Of a DNA stretch of 28,803 nt, positions 16,408 through 24,854 are shown one piece after another (the first letter of the stretch is position 1; each line of letters opens with the position of its first letter). The notes under the pieces are model-generated. The model was not told the DNA's origin. It was given only the letters and a program-made list of their open reading frames with translations, and ran no database searches. Made by a program: the position numbers and the translations under genes. Origin of the DNA: a virus; IMG/VR virus record IMGVR_UViG_3300002835_000827, positions 1 to 28,803 of that record, one strand, 5' to 3'.

Positions 16408-16419
16408 GGATTTAAATAA

Positions 16420-17883
16420 ATGGCACAAAAATTCGTAACAAATTTAAATCTCAATCAAAACCAGTTAATTAACGGTAAATTTGAGGTTCTAGCATCTGAT
16501 CCTTCAACCGACAACTTTGAAGGTCGTTTAATTTATAACAGCACCGAAAAAACCATCAAGGTTTATACGGGTTCTGCATGGCGCAAGATGCTTCACGGCA
16601 TCACCAGCACTGGTGATCAATCCGAAGCACTAACGATCTCTGAAGCCAATGGTGCTGTAACGATTCAGCCAAACCTCGCTACATCGTCCAATGACGGTGT
16701 CATGTCGGCTGCTGATAAAACAAAACTTGATGCGTCAACAGCAACAGAAACTGCTAACACTCTTGTTTTGCGCGACGGTAACGGTCGTTTCAAAGCCGCA
16801 ACCCCTTCTGCTGATCTAGATGTTGCAAACAAGGGATATGTTGACGCGGCTCGCACGGGTCTTGACGTCAAGGCATCCGTAAAAGTTGCGACAACAGCGC
16901 CTATCACTATTGCTACTGGTCTTGAGGCTGGCGATGTTATTGACGGGTACACGCTCGTCGCTGGCGACCGTGTTCTTGTTAAGAACCAAAGTACCGCTTC
17001 GGAAAACGGTATCTATATTGCTTCCGTCACTGGTGCACCATCTCGTGCAACTGATGCAGATAATAATGCTGAAGTCACACCGGGCATGTTCACCTTCGTT
17101 GAAAACGGAACAACTAACGCAGACAGCGGTTGGGTTCTCATCACCGATGGCGACATCACGGTTGGTACAACTGGTCTTGCGTTCTCACTTTTCTCAGTAG
17201 CGGGAAACATTCTTGCAGGTGACGGTCTTTCAAAAACTGGCGATGTTCTTAATGTCAATACAGGTGTTGGTATTGAGATCCATTCTGACGCTTTGCGCAT
17301 CAAGTCAGATGCCGCTGGTGACGGTCTTGGTTATGACGCAGGTGTCCTTTCTGTAACGATTGGTGGTAGCACTGGTCTTGCAATCACCTCGGACGCTGTT
17401 GGTATCAAACTTGACGCAGGGATTGCTGGTCTTGCTACCACCTCTGATGGTCTCAAGATCAAGTCGGACATTGCTGGTGATGGTCTCACATACACGGCAG
17501 GTGTTCTCAGCAGAAATGTCATTGACCTTGGACAAGGCTCTGATGACACCACAGGAACACTCCCTGTTGATCAGGGCGGTACTGGTGCCACAACCGAATC
17601 AGCAGCCCGTGAAAACCTTGCTGTTGGTGGTGACACAGGAACCCGTACTTCCACAACCCCAACCCTTGCCCGCAAAACCACTCAAGTTATTGGTGACGCA
17701 AGTGCAACATCTTTCGCAATTGTTCACAACTTCAACACTCGCCTTGTGCAAACTGAAGTTTTTGATTCTGCAACATTTGACACAGTTATCGCCGATGTTG
17801 TACGAACCAACGTGAACACCGTTACGGTCAGTTTCTCTGTTGCACCCGACGCTGGCGCATACACGGTTGTAATAACAGGTTAA
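16420..17883 (+). CDS. Tail fibre protein
   Basis: 487 residues. The N-terminus (QKFVTNLNLNQNQLING, FEGRLIYNSTEKTIKVYTGSAW) is a common fibre attachment unit. Residues ~140-265 hold the fibre domain with GLDVKASVKVATTAPI, GDRVLVKNQSTASENGIY, and SGWVLITDGDITVGTTGLAF. Residues ~265-370 carry repeats of the type GDGL-x-x(4)-GVL and TSD-x(3)-IK, a typical beta-shaft. Residues ~415-487 form a knob-like end shared with the preceding gene. AGGA 9 bases before the ATG supports the start. Likely a trimeric host-binding fibre. Confidence 0.8.
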   Translation: MAQKFVTNLNLNQNQLINGKFEVLASDPSTDNFEGRLIYNSTEKTIKVYTGSAWRKMLHGITSTGDQSEALTISEANGAVTIQPNLATSSNDGVMSAADKTKLDASTATETANTLVLRDGNGRFKAATPSADLDVANKGYVDAARTGLDVKASVKVATTAPITIATGLEAGDVIDGYTLVAGDRVLVKNQSTASENGIYIASVTGAPSRATDADNNAEVTPGMFTFVENGTTNADSGWVLITDGDITVGTTGLAFSLFSVAGNILAGDGLSKTGDVLNVNTGVGIEIHSDALRIKSDAAGDGLGYDAGVLSVTIGGSTGLAITSDAVGIKLDAGIAGLATTSDGLKIKSDIAGDGLTYTAGVLSRNVIDLGQGSDDTTGTLPVDQGGTGATTESAARENLAVGGDTGTRTSTTPTLARKTTQVIGDASATSFAIVHNFNTRLVQTEVFDSATFDTVIADVVRTNVNTVTVSFSVAPDAGAYTVVITG

Positions 17884-17896
17884 GAATTCACAAAAC

Positions 17897-17916
17897 AAAC
17901 ACCTTGAGGGGTGTTT
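17897..17916 (+). terminator. Terminator-like hairpin after first fibre gene
   Basis: AAACACC pairs perfectly with GGTGTTT around a 6-base loop, beginning 14 bases after the fibre stop, followed by CATATTTTG. The 3' T tract is short, so it is a moderate intrinsic terminator candidate. Confidence 0.5.
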
Positions 17917-17949
17917 CATATTTTGAAAAACGGTTGAGGCTGAATTTCT

Positions 17950-18558
17950 ATGACAAAATTTGTTGGAACACCGCTTCGCGGGTTTGACTTTAATACTGTT
18001 GCATCTGAGGCACTCTCTGCAAGAGTTAGTTCTGACAGTGTTGCAAGAATCCGTATTGATGCTGGCGGAAAAATCACTTGGGGTTCAGGTTCAGCCACTG
18101 GTGATACGAATCTTTACAGGAGTGGCTCAAACACCCTGACAACGGATGATGTTTTTGTTGCTACTGGTGGCATGGTCACATTGACAACAAATGGTGCCCC
18201 TAACGCTTCCCTGCCAAACGGTGCGCTCGCTGTTGATACAACGAACCACGTTTTCTACTATCGCTCCAACTCAACTTGGACACAAGTATCAGCGGGAGAA
18301 GGCGGTGGTGGTGGTGGTGGTGGTGGTGCAAATGTAACCATATCTTCAACCGCCCCAACATCACCAGAGAACGGAGATCTTTGGTATAACAATGTGGGAA
18401 ACCTCCTTTACATTTACGACAGTGGTTCGTGGGATACTGTAAGTGGCGCTGTTGCGCTTCCAGATCTAGACGGAGGGGACATTTTGTTACCTGAACTCTA
18501 TGAGGCTGAAGTGACCAACGGCGTGATAGCGGTATTTGATGGAGGAATAGCGGCATGA
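17950..18558 (+). CDS. Fibre-associated protein preceding fibre module 1
   Basis: 202 residues. Residues 1-100 are beta-rich with SARVSSDSVARIRIDAGGKITWGSG and DTNLYRSGSNTLTTDDVF, a fibre-type fold. A nine-glycine linker (nt ~18301-18328) then leads to APTSPENGDLWYNNVGNLLYIYDSGSWDTV, a unit also seen in the small gene at 21567 (NGD ... W), and an acidic end (FDGGIAA). GAGG lies 12 bases before the ATG, and the stop overlaps the next fibre start (ATGA). It may act as an adaptor or chaperone for the fibre it precedes; that role is inferred from the repeated gene pair. Confidence 0.6.
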   Translation: MTKFVGTPLRGFDFNTVASEALSARVSSDSVARIRIDAGGKITWGSGSATGDTNLYRSGSNTLTTDDVFVATGGMVTLTTNGAPNASLPNGALAVDTTNHVFYYRSNSTWTQVSAGEGGGGGGGGGANVTISSTAPTSPENGDLWYNNVGNLLYIYDSGSWDTVSGAVALPDLDGGDILLPELYEAEVTNGVIAVFDGGIAA

Positions 18559-21503
18559 GTGTAAAAATTCAACTTAAAAGAACTACCGCTTCTGCGTGGA
18601 CGTCTCTCAACCCGACACTTGATAACGGCGAGTTTGGTTACGAAACCGATACCGCCAAATTCAAGATCGGTAACGGCTCAACTGCTTGGACAAGTCTTTC
18701 CTATGCCAATGCCAACCTTTCTGTTGCTTCGCTTGATGCACTTTCTGATGTCACGATCACCAGCGCAACTAACGGTGATTTTTTGCGATGGAACGGATCT
18801 GCATGGATTAACGATGCGGTAAACCTGTCCACTGACACAGTTGGTTCCTATGTTGAATCTCTTGTTGCGGGTACTGGTGTTACGGTAACTAATAACTCTG
18901 GAGAGGGTGCTGCGCCGACAATTGCCATCGGTCAAGATGTTGCATCTTCCGCCACTCCGACATTTGCTGGTTTGAATCTAAACGGAAGCATTGTTTTTGA
19001 AGGGACAACTGCCAACGAATTTGAGACAACTCTTTCGGTCGTTGATCCAACCGCTGACCGAACCATCACCTTTCCCGACGCAACAACAACGGTTGTTGGT
19101 ACAGACACAACTCAGACTCTTTCCAACAAAACTCTTACTACTCCTGTAATTAATGGACCGACAATTACTGCTACTGGTCAAACACCAGTCATTCACGGTA
19201 TTTTGCTTCCAGTAACACATAACATCATTTTTGAAGGCGCGACAGATAACGATTTTGAAACAACACTGTATGTTGTAGACCCAACTGCCGATAGGACTGT
19301 AAGTCTCCCTGATGCAACGACCACGCTTGTCGGCAAGGACACAACAGACACCCTAACCAATAAAACGCTAACATCTCCAAAAATCAATGAGGATGTTGCC
19401 CTTACGGCATCCGCTACAGAGTTGAACATTCTTGACGGTGCCACTCTTTCAACAACAGAACTCAACTATGTAGATGGCGTAACTTCCGCCATACAGACAC
19501 AGATTGATACTAAGGCTCCAAGCAATTCGCCGACATTCACTGGAACGGTAACAATTCCCGACAACACTGTGGCTCTTGGGACAAAGACCACTGGTGATTA
19601 TGTTGCCTCGCTTGTTGCAGGAACTGGTGTCACTCTCACCAACAACTCTGGAGAAACGGCAACTCCAACAATCGCGATTGGTCAAGCAGTTGCGACGAAT
19701 AGCAATGTCACCTTCAATGACTTGACGGTAAGTGGAAACCTAACAGTTTCTGGCACGACGACATCAATTAATACCGAAACTCTTACTGTTAACGACAACA
19801 TTGTTGTTCTTAACAACAATGTCACTGATTCCCCTACAGAGAACGCAGGAATTGAAGTTGAGCGCGGAACTTCCGCAAATGTGTCTGTGCGCTGGAATGA
19901 AACAAACGATAAGTGGGAAGTAACAAACGACGGAACCACATACGGGAATGTAGTTTCAACATCTGACACCGGAACAGTAGCAACCGCCATGATTGCGGAT
20001 AGTGGTGTAACAACAGCAAAAATCAACGATCTTGCTGTTACTGTCGGAAAAATTAATGATCTTGCTATAACCAATGCAAAGATCAGTGAATCAGCAGCGA
20101 TTGTTGATACAAAACTTGCGACTATCGCTACGGCTGGCAAAGTTTCAAACTCTGCAACAACAGCAACTGACGCAAATACGGCTAATGCAATTGTCGCCCG
20201 TGATGCATCTGGTAACTTTACTGCTGGAACAATCAGTGCTGCTTTGACAGGGAATGCATCTACTGCAACCACGCTTGCTACTGCTAGGAATATCGCAGGT
20301 CAGTCTTTCAACGGTTCAGCAAATATCTCTATCGCACCGACTGATCTGACTGGAGTGACTTCTACCGCCGCTGAAATTAACATTCTTGACGGTGCTACTC
20401 TTTCTACAGCAGAACTGAACATTCTTGATGGTGTAACCGCTTCCGCTTCAGAGTTAAATATTCTTGACGGTGCGTCTTTGACGACAACGGAACTCAATTA
20501 TGTTGACGGCGTAACCTCCGCAATCCAAACACAATTGGATACAAAGGCTCCGCTTAATGCACCAACCTTTACTGGAACTGTTTCGGGCATCAGCAAGTCA
20601 ATGGTTGGGCTTGGTAATGTTGACAACACTTCGGATGCCAACAAGCCAGTATCTACCGCTCAACAGACTGCTATTGATCTTAAGGCAAATATTAATTCCC
20701 CGACTTTTACGGGTACTGTCAGCGGAATAAATTCTACGATGGTTGGTCTTGGAAGTGTTAACAATACTTCTGACCAAGACAAGCCAATTTCTACAGCAAC
20801 TCAAACTGCTTTAGACCTAAAAGCACCGCTTGCTTCTCCAACCTTTTCAGGGACACCAAGTCTGCCAACTGGTACAACTGCCATAACGCAGACAGCGGGC
20901 AATAATACGACGGCACTTGCGACAACAGCATTTATTCAAACTGCGTTGGGTAACTACCGACGGATGACTGCTTCTGATACGGCTCCTACCGTTGATGTAA
21001 CCACAGGTGATTTCTGGTATGACACTTCTGGTTTGAATCTTTACCTATATTTTGGTTCTGCATGGATTCAGATAACAATTGATGAGCCCATTTTCTTTGA
21101 ACTGGCAGAACTCGTTGGTGTTGTTATTGATGAGGATCTTGCCACGAATCAAACCTTGCGGTTTGACGGGGTTAGCGGAAACTGGGTTAATTCGTTCCCA
21201 CGCCAAAATGTTTCCAATTCTTCACTAACCACATATGGGGTTACATCTGCGAATACTGGGGGCATCGTCGTCCTTGATTCTTCTTCAGCCGTTTCTGTCA
21301 ACTTGGGTACATGGACAGATGCGAATATCGGGGAAAAAGTTGACATCGTTCAAAAGGGAACTGGTCAGGTATCAATCACCGTTTCTGGTGCGGTATCGGT
21401 AGTTTCCCCAAGCAACTCAGTAACTACACGAGTGAGATACTCCACGGTGACGGCAACCTGCATTGGGGCGAACCTATTTTTGCTCTCAGGCGACTTAGCC
21501 TAA
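18555..21503 (+). CDS. Long repeat-built tail fibre 1 (Mtd-N-like N-terminus)
   Basis: 982 residues. The N-terminal LKRTTASAWTSLNPTLDNGEFGYETDTAKFKIGNGSTAWTSL is the Mtd_N-type fold that mounts fibres to the baseplate. The body is beta-repeat material: LVAGTGVTVTNNSGEGAAPTIAIGQ units, VDPTADRTITFPDATTTVVG units, a run of four 13-residue ELNILDG units and two 46-residue SPTFTGTVSGI units. The C-terminus (GEKVDIVQKGTGQVSITVSG ... LFLLSGDLA) is a fibre-tip domain shared in pattern with the 1033-aa fibre. It overlaps the upstream gene by 4 bases. No membrane or signal features. Confidence 0.85.
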   Translation: MSVKIQLKRTTASAWTSLNPTLDNGEFGYETDTAKFKIGNGSTAWTSLSYANANLSVASLDALSDVTITSATNGDFLRWNGSAWINDAVNLSTDTVGSYVESLVAGTGVTVTNNSGEGAAPTIAIGQDVASSATPTFAGLNLNGSIVFEGTTANEFETTLSVVDPTADRTITFPDATTTVVGTDTTQTLSNKTLTTPVINGPTITATGQTPVIHGILLPVTHNIIFEGATDNDFETTLYVVDPTADRTVSLPDATTTLVGKDTTDTLTNKTLTSPKINEDVALTASATELNILDGATLSTTELNYVDGVTSAIQTQIDTKAPSNSPTFTGTVTIPDNTVALGTKTTGDYVASLVAGTGVTLTNNSGETATPTIAIGQAVATNSNVTFNDLTVSGNLTVSGTTTSINTETLTVNDNIVVLNNNVTDSPTENAGIEVERGTSANVSVRWNETNDKWEVTNDGTTYGNVVSTSDTGTVATAMIADSGVTTAKINDLAVTVGKINDLAITNAKISESAAIVDTKLATIATAGKVSNSATTATDANTANAIVARDASGNFTAGTISAALTGNASTATTLATARNIAGQSFNGSANISIAPTDLTGVTSTAAEINILDGATLSTAELNILDGVTASASELNILDGASLTTTELNYVDGVTSAIQTQLDTKAPLNAPTFTGTVSGISKSMVGLGNVDNTSDANKPVSTAQQTAIDLKANINSPTFTGTVSGINSTMVGLGSVNNTSDQDKPISTATQTALDLKAPLASPTFSGTPSLPTGTTAITQTAGNNTTALATTAFIQTALGNYRRMTASDTAPTVDVTTGDFWYDTSGLNLYLYFGSAWIQITIDEPIFFELAELVGVVIDEDLATNQTLRFDGVSGNWVNSFPRQNVSNSSLTTYGVTSANTGGIVVLDSSSAVSVNLGTWTDANIGEKVDIVQKGTGQVSITVSGAVSVVSPSNSVTTRVRYSTVTATCIGANLFLLSGDLA
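20370..20525 (+). repeat. Four tandem 13-residue ELNILDG repeats in fibre 1
   Basis: Four in-frame 39-base units encode AEINILDGATLST, AELNILDGVTASA, SELNILDGASLTT and TELNYVDGVTSAI. A shorter set of two occurs near 19410-19500 in the same gene, and one pair in fibre 2. The units differ at silent positions, so they are not recent slippage. Confidence 0.8.
20544..20819 (+). repeat. Two tandem 46-residue repeats in fibre 1
   Basis: Period 138 bases: units start at 20544 and 20682, with a partial third from 20820. Each reads KA..N.PTFTGTVSGI..MVGLG.V.NTSD..KP.STA.QTA.DL, a common phage fibre shaft repeat. Confidence 0.8.
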
Positions 21504-21517
21504 TTTTAAATATATGT

Positions 21518-21561
21518 TTAATACACCCATTCTTTTTGATGTAGAATAATACTGTATTATT
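21518..21561 (+). promoter_or_regulatory. Promoter-like site with overlapping palindrome before fibre module 2
   Basis: The 63-base AT-rich gap after fibre 1 holds a TTAATA (21518-21523), an 18-base spacer and TAGAAT (21542-21547), matching 4/6 and 5/6 of the sigma70 hexamers. TTGATGTAGAATA (21536-21548) is identical to 14907-14919. AATAATAC-T-GTATTATT (21545-21561) is a palindrome with a one-base centre and could be an operator or short hairpin. The next ATG is at 21567. Confidence 0.45.
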
Positions 21562-21566
21562 GCTGT

Positions 21567-21752
21567 ATGGCTGTTACCTTTCCATCTAACCCTGCGAACG
21601 GCGACCAGTTCACGGCAGGTAATAAAGTATTTCAACGCTTCGGAACCAGATGGCGACGGGTGGCGGCAATACCAGTATGGGAATCAGGGACAGCATCTAA
21701 CTCAACGATCAGTACAGATCCGTTGGACGAAATTGACGGAGGAAACGCGTAA
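21567..21752 (+). CDS. Small fibre-associated protein preceding fibre module 2
   Basis: 61 residues. The start, VTFPSNPANGDQFTAGNKVFQRFGTRWRRV, is a common small beta unit in phage fibre proteins (xNGDxF...G..W) and parallels the NGDLWYN...SW unit of the 202-residue gene before fibre 1. The end is acidic (STDPLDEIDGGNA), again like that gene's DGG ending. It overlaps the next fibre by one base (TAATG). No clear ribosome binding site is seen. Likely the shorter counterpart adaptor of module 2. Confidence 0.6.
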   Translation: MAVTFPSNPANGDQFTAGNKVFQRFGTRWRRVAAIPVWESGTASNSTISTDPLDEIDGGNA

Positions 21753-24700
21753 TGGCGTACAAAAAGATCATACTGCGACGAGACACAGCAGCGAACTGGA
21801 CATCTGCCAACCCTACGCTTTCTGGTGGTGAAATAGGTGTTGAAACTGACACCCTACAGATCAAACTTGGCAATGGTTCAACTGCGTGGAACTCTCTCGG
21901 CTATTACGCTCCACCAACCTTGAACGAAGTTGGCGATGTAACAATCACAAGTGCTTCTAACGGTCAATTCCTGAAATGGAACGGATCAGCGTGGGTTAAC
22001 GACACCATTGATCTTGGAACAGACACCGCTGGTGGATATGTTGCTTCGCTTGTTGCAGGAACGGGTGTATCTCTTTCAAACAACTCTGGTGAGACCGCAA
22101 CACCAACAATTGCTATCGGTCAGGCTGTTGCCACGGATAGTAATGTGACCTTCAATGATGTAACCGTTTCAGGAAACCTTACAGTTTCCGGAACCACTAC
22201 GACTTTGAATACTGAAACATTGACCGTAAACGACAACATCATTGTTTTGAACAACAATGCTTCTGGCGCACCTTCCGAAAATGCTGGTATTGAAGTTGAG
22301 CGCGGATCATCAACAAATGTTCAAATCCGTTGGAATGAAACCACCGATGTTTGGGAAGCAACAGTAGACGGTTCGGTTTATTCACCGATTATTACTGAGT
22401 TGACTCTTGAGGAGCGGTTTGGTGAAGAGCACTGGCACCGTCCTGCCGACCTAGCAACGCATGCTGTGCTTCCACAGACACCTACATACTCTGCTGGAAC
22501 AACTGACTTAGACGGCGGAACAGGTATTGGTGCAACTCTTACTGGTACATCTAATGCCCGCCTTGTAATTGACGGTGTTAATGCTTCCACTGGTGACAGA
22601 ATCTTGGTAAAAAACCAAGCAGATGCAAAACAAAATGGTTTGTACAATGTGACAGCCCAAGGTTCTGCTAGCGCCACATATGTTTTGACACGAGCATTGG
22701 ACTTCAACGGTTCTACCGCTGGTCAAATAACGATCAACGAAACTATCGGTGTATCAAACGGAGATGTCAACCACCTTCAGACTTTCGCTATCAGCAATGA
22801 TGGTTCAGGCACTAACGGTGCACATGTCATCGGCACAGATGACATCACCTTCCAGCAGACAACTGGTCCTGGCTATGCGTTTGAAGTTGGTTCTGGTTTG
22901 TCCAATACCAACAACACGATAAATGTTGTCAGTGCTTCTAGTGGTCGTATTGTTACAAACGCTGACAACATTGACCTTGCAGAAGTTGCACGAACAAACT
23001 CTAGTGGTTCTGCAACAAGCACATTTATGACCTCTGTAACAACAGATGCCTACGGTCGTGTCACTGCATCCACATCGGCTGAAGCAACCATTGCCCTTGG
23101 AACACAAACCACAGGTGATTATGTTGCAACCATTACTGGCGGAACAGGTGTTTCCTCAACCGCAGCAACAACTGGCGAAGGAACTGTTCACACTCTTTCA
23201 ATTGGTCAAGCAGTAGGAACAACAGATGCTGTTTCATTTGCAAGCGTATATCTCACTGGTGGAATCACCCTTGAAGGCGCAACAGCGAATGAGTATGAAA
23301 TGTTCGTTACAACCGCAGACATAACGGCTGACCGCACTGTAACTTTCCCTGATGCAACAGGAACCGTTGCACTAACATCGGATCTTAACGCATACGCTCC
23401 GCTTGCTTCACCAACTTTCACTGGAACCGTGTCGCTTCCTGCAAACACGATTTCGCAGTCCATGATGGCTGATGATTCTGTTGGCACAAACGAAATTGCT
23501 GGTTCAGCAGTTACTACGGCAAAAATTGCTGACGGAGCAGTAACTTCAGCAAAAATTGCTGACGGCACAATCGTTGATGGTGACATTAATGCATCCGCCG
23601 CGATCGCAGACACAAAACTTGCAACTATCGCAACTGCGCTAAAAGTATCAAACTCTGCTACGACAGCAACTAATGCAAACACGGCTTCAGCAATTGTTGC
23701 TCGTGACGCAAGCGGAGACTTCAGTGCTGGTACAATCACTGCGTCGCTGACAGGTAACGCAAGCACAGCGACAACCCTTGCTACGGCACGAAATATTGCT
23801 GGACAGTCATTTAACGGCTCAGCGAACATTTCTATCGCACCGACAGACTTGACTGGCGTGACTGCAACTGCCGCAGAGATCAACATCCTTGCATCAACAT
23901 TGGTTTCTGCAACCGAACTCAACTATGTTGATGGTGTTACCTCGGCTATTCAGACACAGTTGAACGATAAGGCTCCTCTTGCGTCTCCTGCGCTCACAGG
24001 AACGCCTACAGCGCCTACAGCGGAAGCAGCGACAAATACGACACAGATCGCTACTACAGCGTTTGTTCGTGCTGAAGTTGCCGCGCTTGTTTCTAGCGCT
24101 GGCTCAACGCTTGACACATTGAATGAAATCGCTACCGCTCTTGGTAACGACCCAAACTTTGCTACAACAATCACCACGTCACTTGGAACAAAAGCACCAC
24201 TCGCTTCACCAACCTTCACAGGTACGGTAACGATCCCTACGGGTGCTTCAATCACGACTCCTACTGTTGCTGGTGGAATCAACCACTCTGGTTCAACATC
24301 GGGAACAACGACGTTGCAGGCTTCCGCTATTGCTTCTGGCACGATCACTTTGCCTGCGGTAACAGGAACTGTTGTCACGACAGGTGACACTGGAACAGTT
24401 ACCAGCGCCATGATCGCAGACGGAACGATCGTTAACGCCGACATCAGCGCCTCGGCTGCGATTGCTTACTCCAAACTCAACCTTGGAACTTCTGTAACAA
24501 ATAGCGACATCTCAACAACAGCAGCGATTGACCTTGGGAAACTAGCCGACATCTCAACAAACGGTCAAACAGCCTCCTACACACTCGTTTTGGATGACAA
24601 AAACAAGATTGTTGAAATGAATGTCGCCAGCGCGAACACAGTCACCGTGCCACCAAACTCATCTGTCGCCTTCCCTGTCGGAGCCCAAATACAGGTTTTG

Positions 24701-24853
24701 CAGACAGGATCGGGTCAGTGCACCATCACCGCTGGCGCAGGTGTGACAGTAAACGGAACACCGGGTCTTAAAGTTCGGTCACAGTGGTCATATGTTACAC
24801 TAATCAAACGAGCAACAGATTCTTGGGTTGTCGTAGGAGACTTGAGCGCATAA
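21752..24853 (+). CDS. Long repeat-built tail fibre 2 (paralog of fibre 1)
   Basis: 1033 residues. The Mtd_N-type start (IILRRDTAANWTSANPTLSGGEIGVETDTLQIKLGNGSTAWNSL) and next ~200 residues are closely similar to fibre 1. Residues ~250-360 add a domain with VIDGVNASTGDRILVKNQADAKQNGLYNV, related to the 487-aa fibre. A second stretch nearly the same as fibre 1 (TKLATIATALKVSNSATTAT ... NIAGQSFNGSANISIAPTDLTGV) follows. The C-terminus (FPVGAQIQVLQTGSGQCTITAGAGVTVN ... WVVVGDLSA) is a standard fibre-tip domain. It probably gives a second receptor-binding fibre or a co-trimer with fibre 1. Confidence 0.85.
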   Translation: MAYKKIILRRDTAANWTSANPTLSGGEIGVETDTLQIKLGNGSTAWNSLGYYAPPTLNEVGDVTITSASNGQFLKWNGSAWVNDTIDLGTDTAGGYVASLVAGTGVSLSNNSGETATPTIAIGQAVATDSNVTFNDVTVSGNLTVSGTTTTLNTETLTVNDNIIVLNNNASGAPSENAGIEVERGSSTNVQIRWNETTDVWEATVDGSVYSPIITELTLEERFGEEHWHRPADLATHAVLPQTPTYSAGTTDLDGGTGIGATLTGTSNARLVIDGVNASTGDRILVKNQADAKQNGLYNVTAQGSASATYVLTRALDFNGSTAGQITINETIGVSNGDVNHLQTFAISNDGSGTNGAHVIGTDDITFQQTTGPGYAFEVGSGLSNTNNTINVVSASSGRIVTNADNIDLAEVARTNSSGSATSTFMTSVTTDAYGRVTASTSAEATIALGTQTTGDYVATITGGTGVSSTAATTGEGTVHTLSIGQAVGTTDAVSFASVYLTGGITLEGATANEYEMFVTTADITADRTVTFPDATGTVALTSDLNAYAPLASPTFTGTVSLPANTISQSMMADDSVGTNEIAGSAVTTAKIADGAVTSAKIADGTIVDGDINASAAIADTKLATIATALKVSNSATTATNANTASAIVARDASGDFSAGTITASLTGNASTATTLATARNIAGQSFNGSANISIAPTDLTGVTATAAEINILASTLVSATELNYVDGVTSAIQTQLNDKAPLASPALTGTPTAPTAEAATNTTQIATTAFVRAEVAALVSSAGSTLDTLNEIATALGNDPNFATTITTSLGTKAPLASPTFTGTVTIPTGASITTPTVAGGINHSGSTSGTTTLQASAIASGTITLPAVTGTVVTTGDTGTVTSAMIADGTIVNADISASAAIAYSKLNLGTSVTNSDISTTAAIDLGKLADISTNGQTASYTLVLDDKNKIVEMNVASANTVTVPPNSSVAFPVGAQIQVLQTGSGQCTITAGAGVTVNGTPGLKVRSQWSYVTLIKRATDSWVVVGDLSA

Positions 24854-24854
24854 T

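Noticed and set aside
20370-20525. CRISPR-like array of short repeats
   Set aside because: Units are in-frame 39-base coding repeats without spacers.
23206-23922. 238-residue minus-strand ORF inside fibre 2
   Set aside because: Antisense shadow of a Thr/Ala-rich fibre repeat, same pattern also opposite fibre 1 at 19682-20272.
18555-24853. Diversity-generating retroelement, suggested by Mtd-like fibre N-termini
   Set aside because: No reverse transcriptase gene and no adenine-biased template/variable repeat pair was seen; Mtd_N-type folds are widespread in ordinary fibres.
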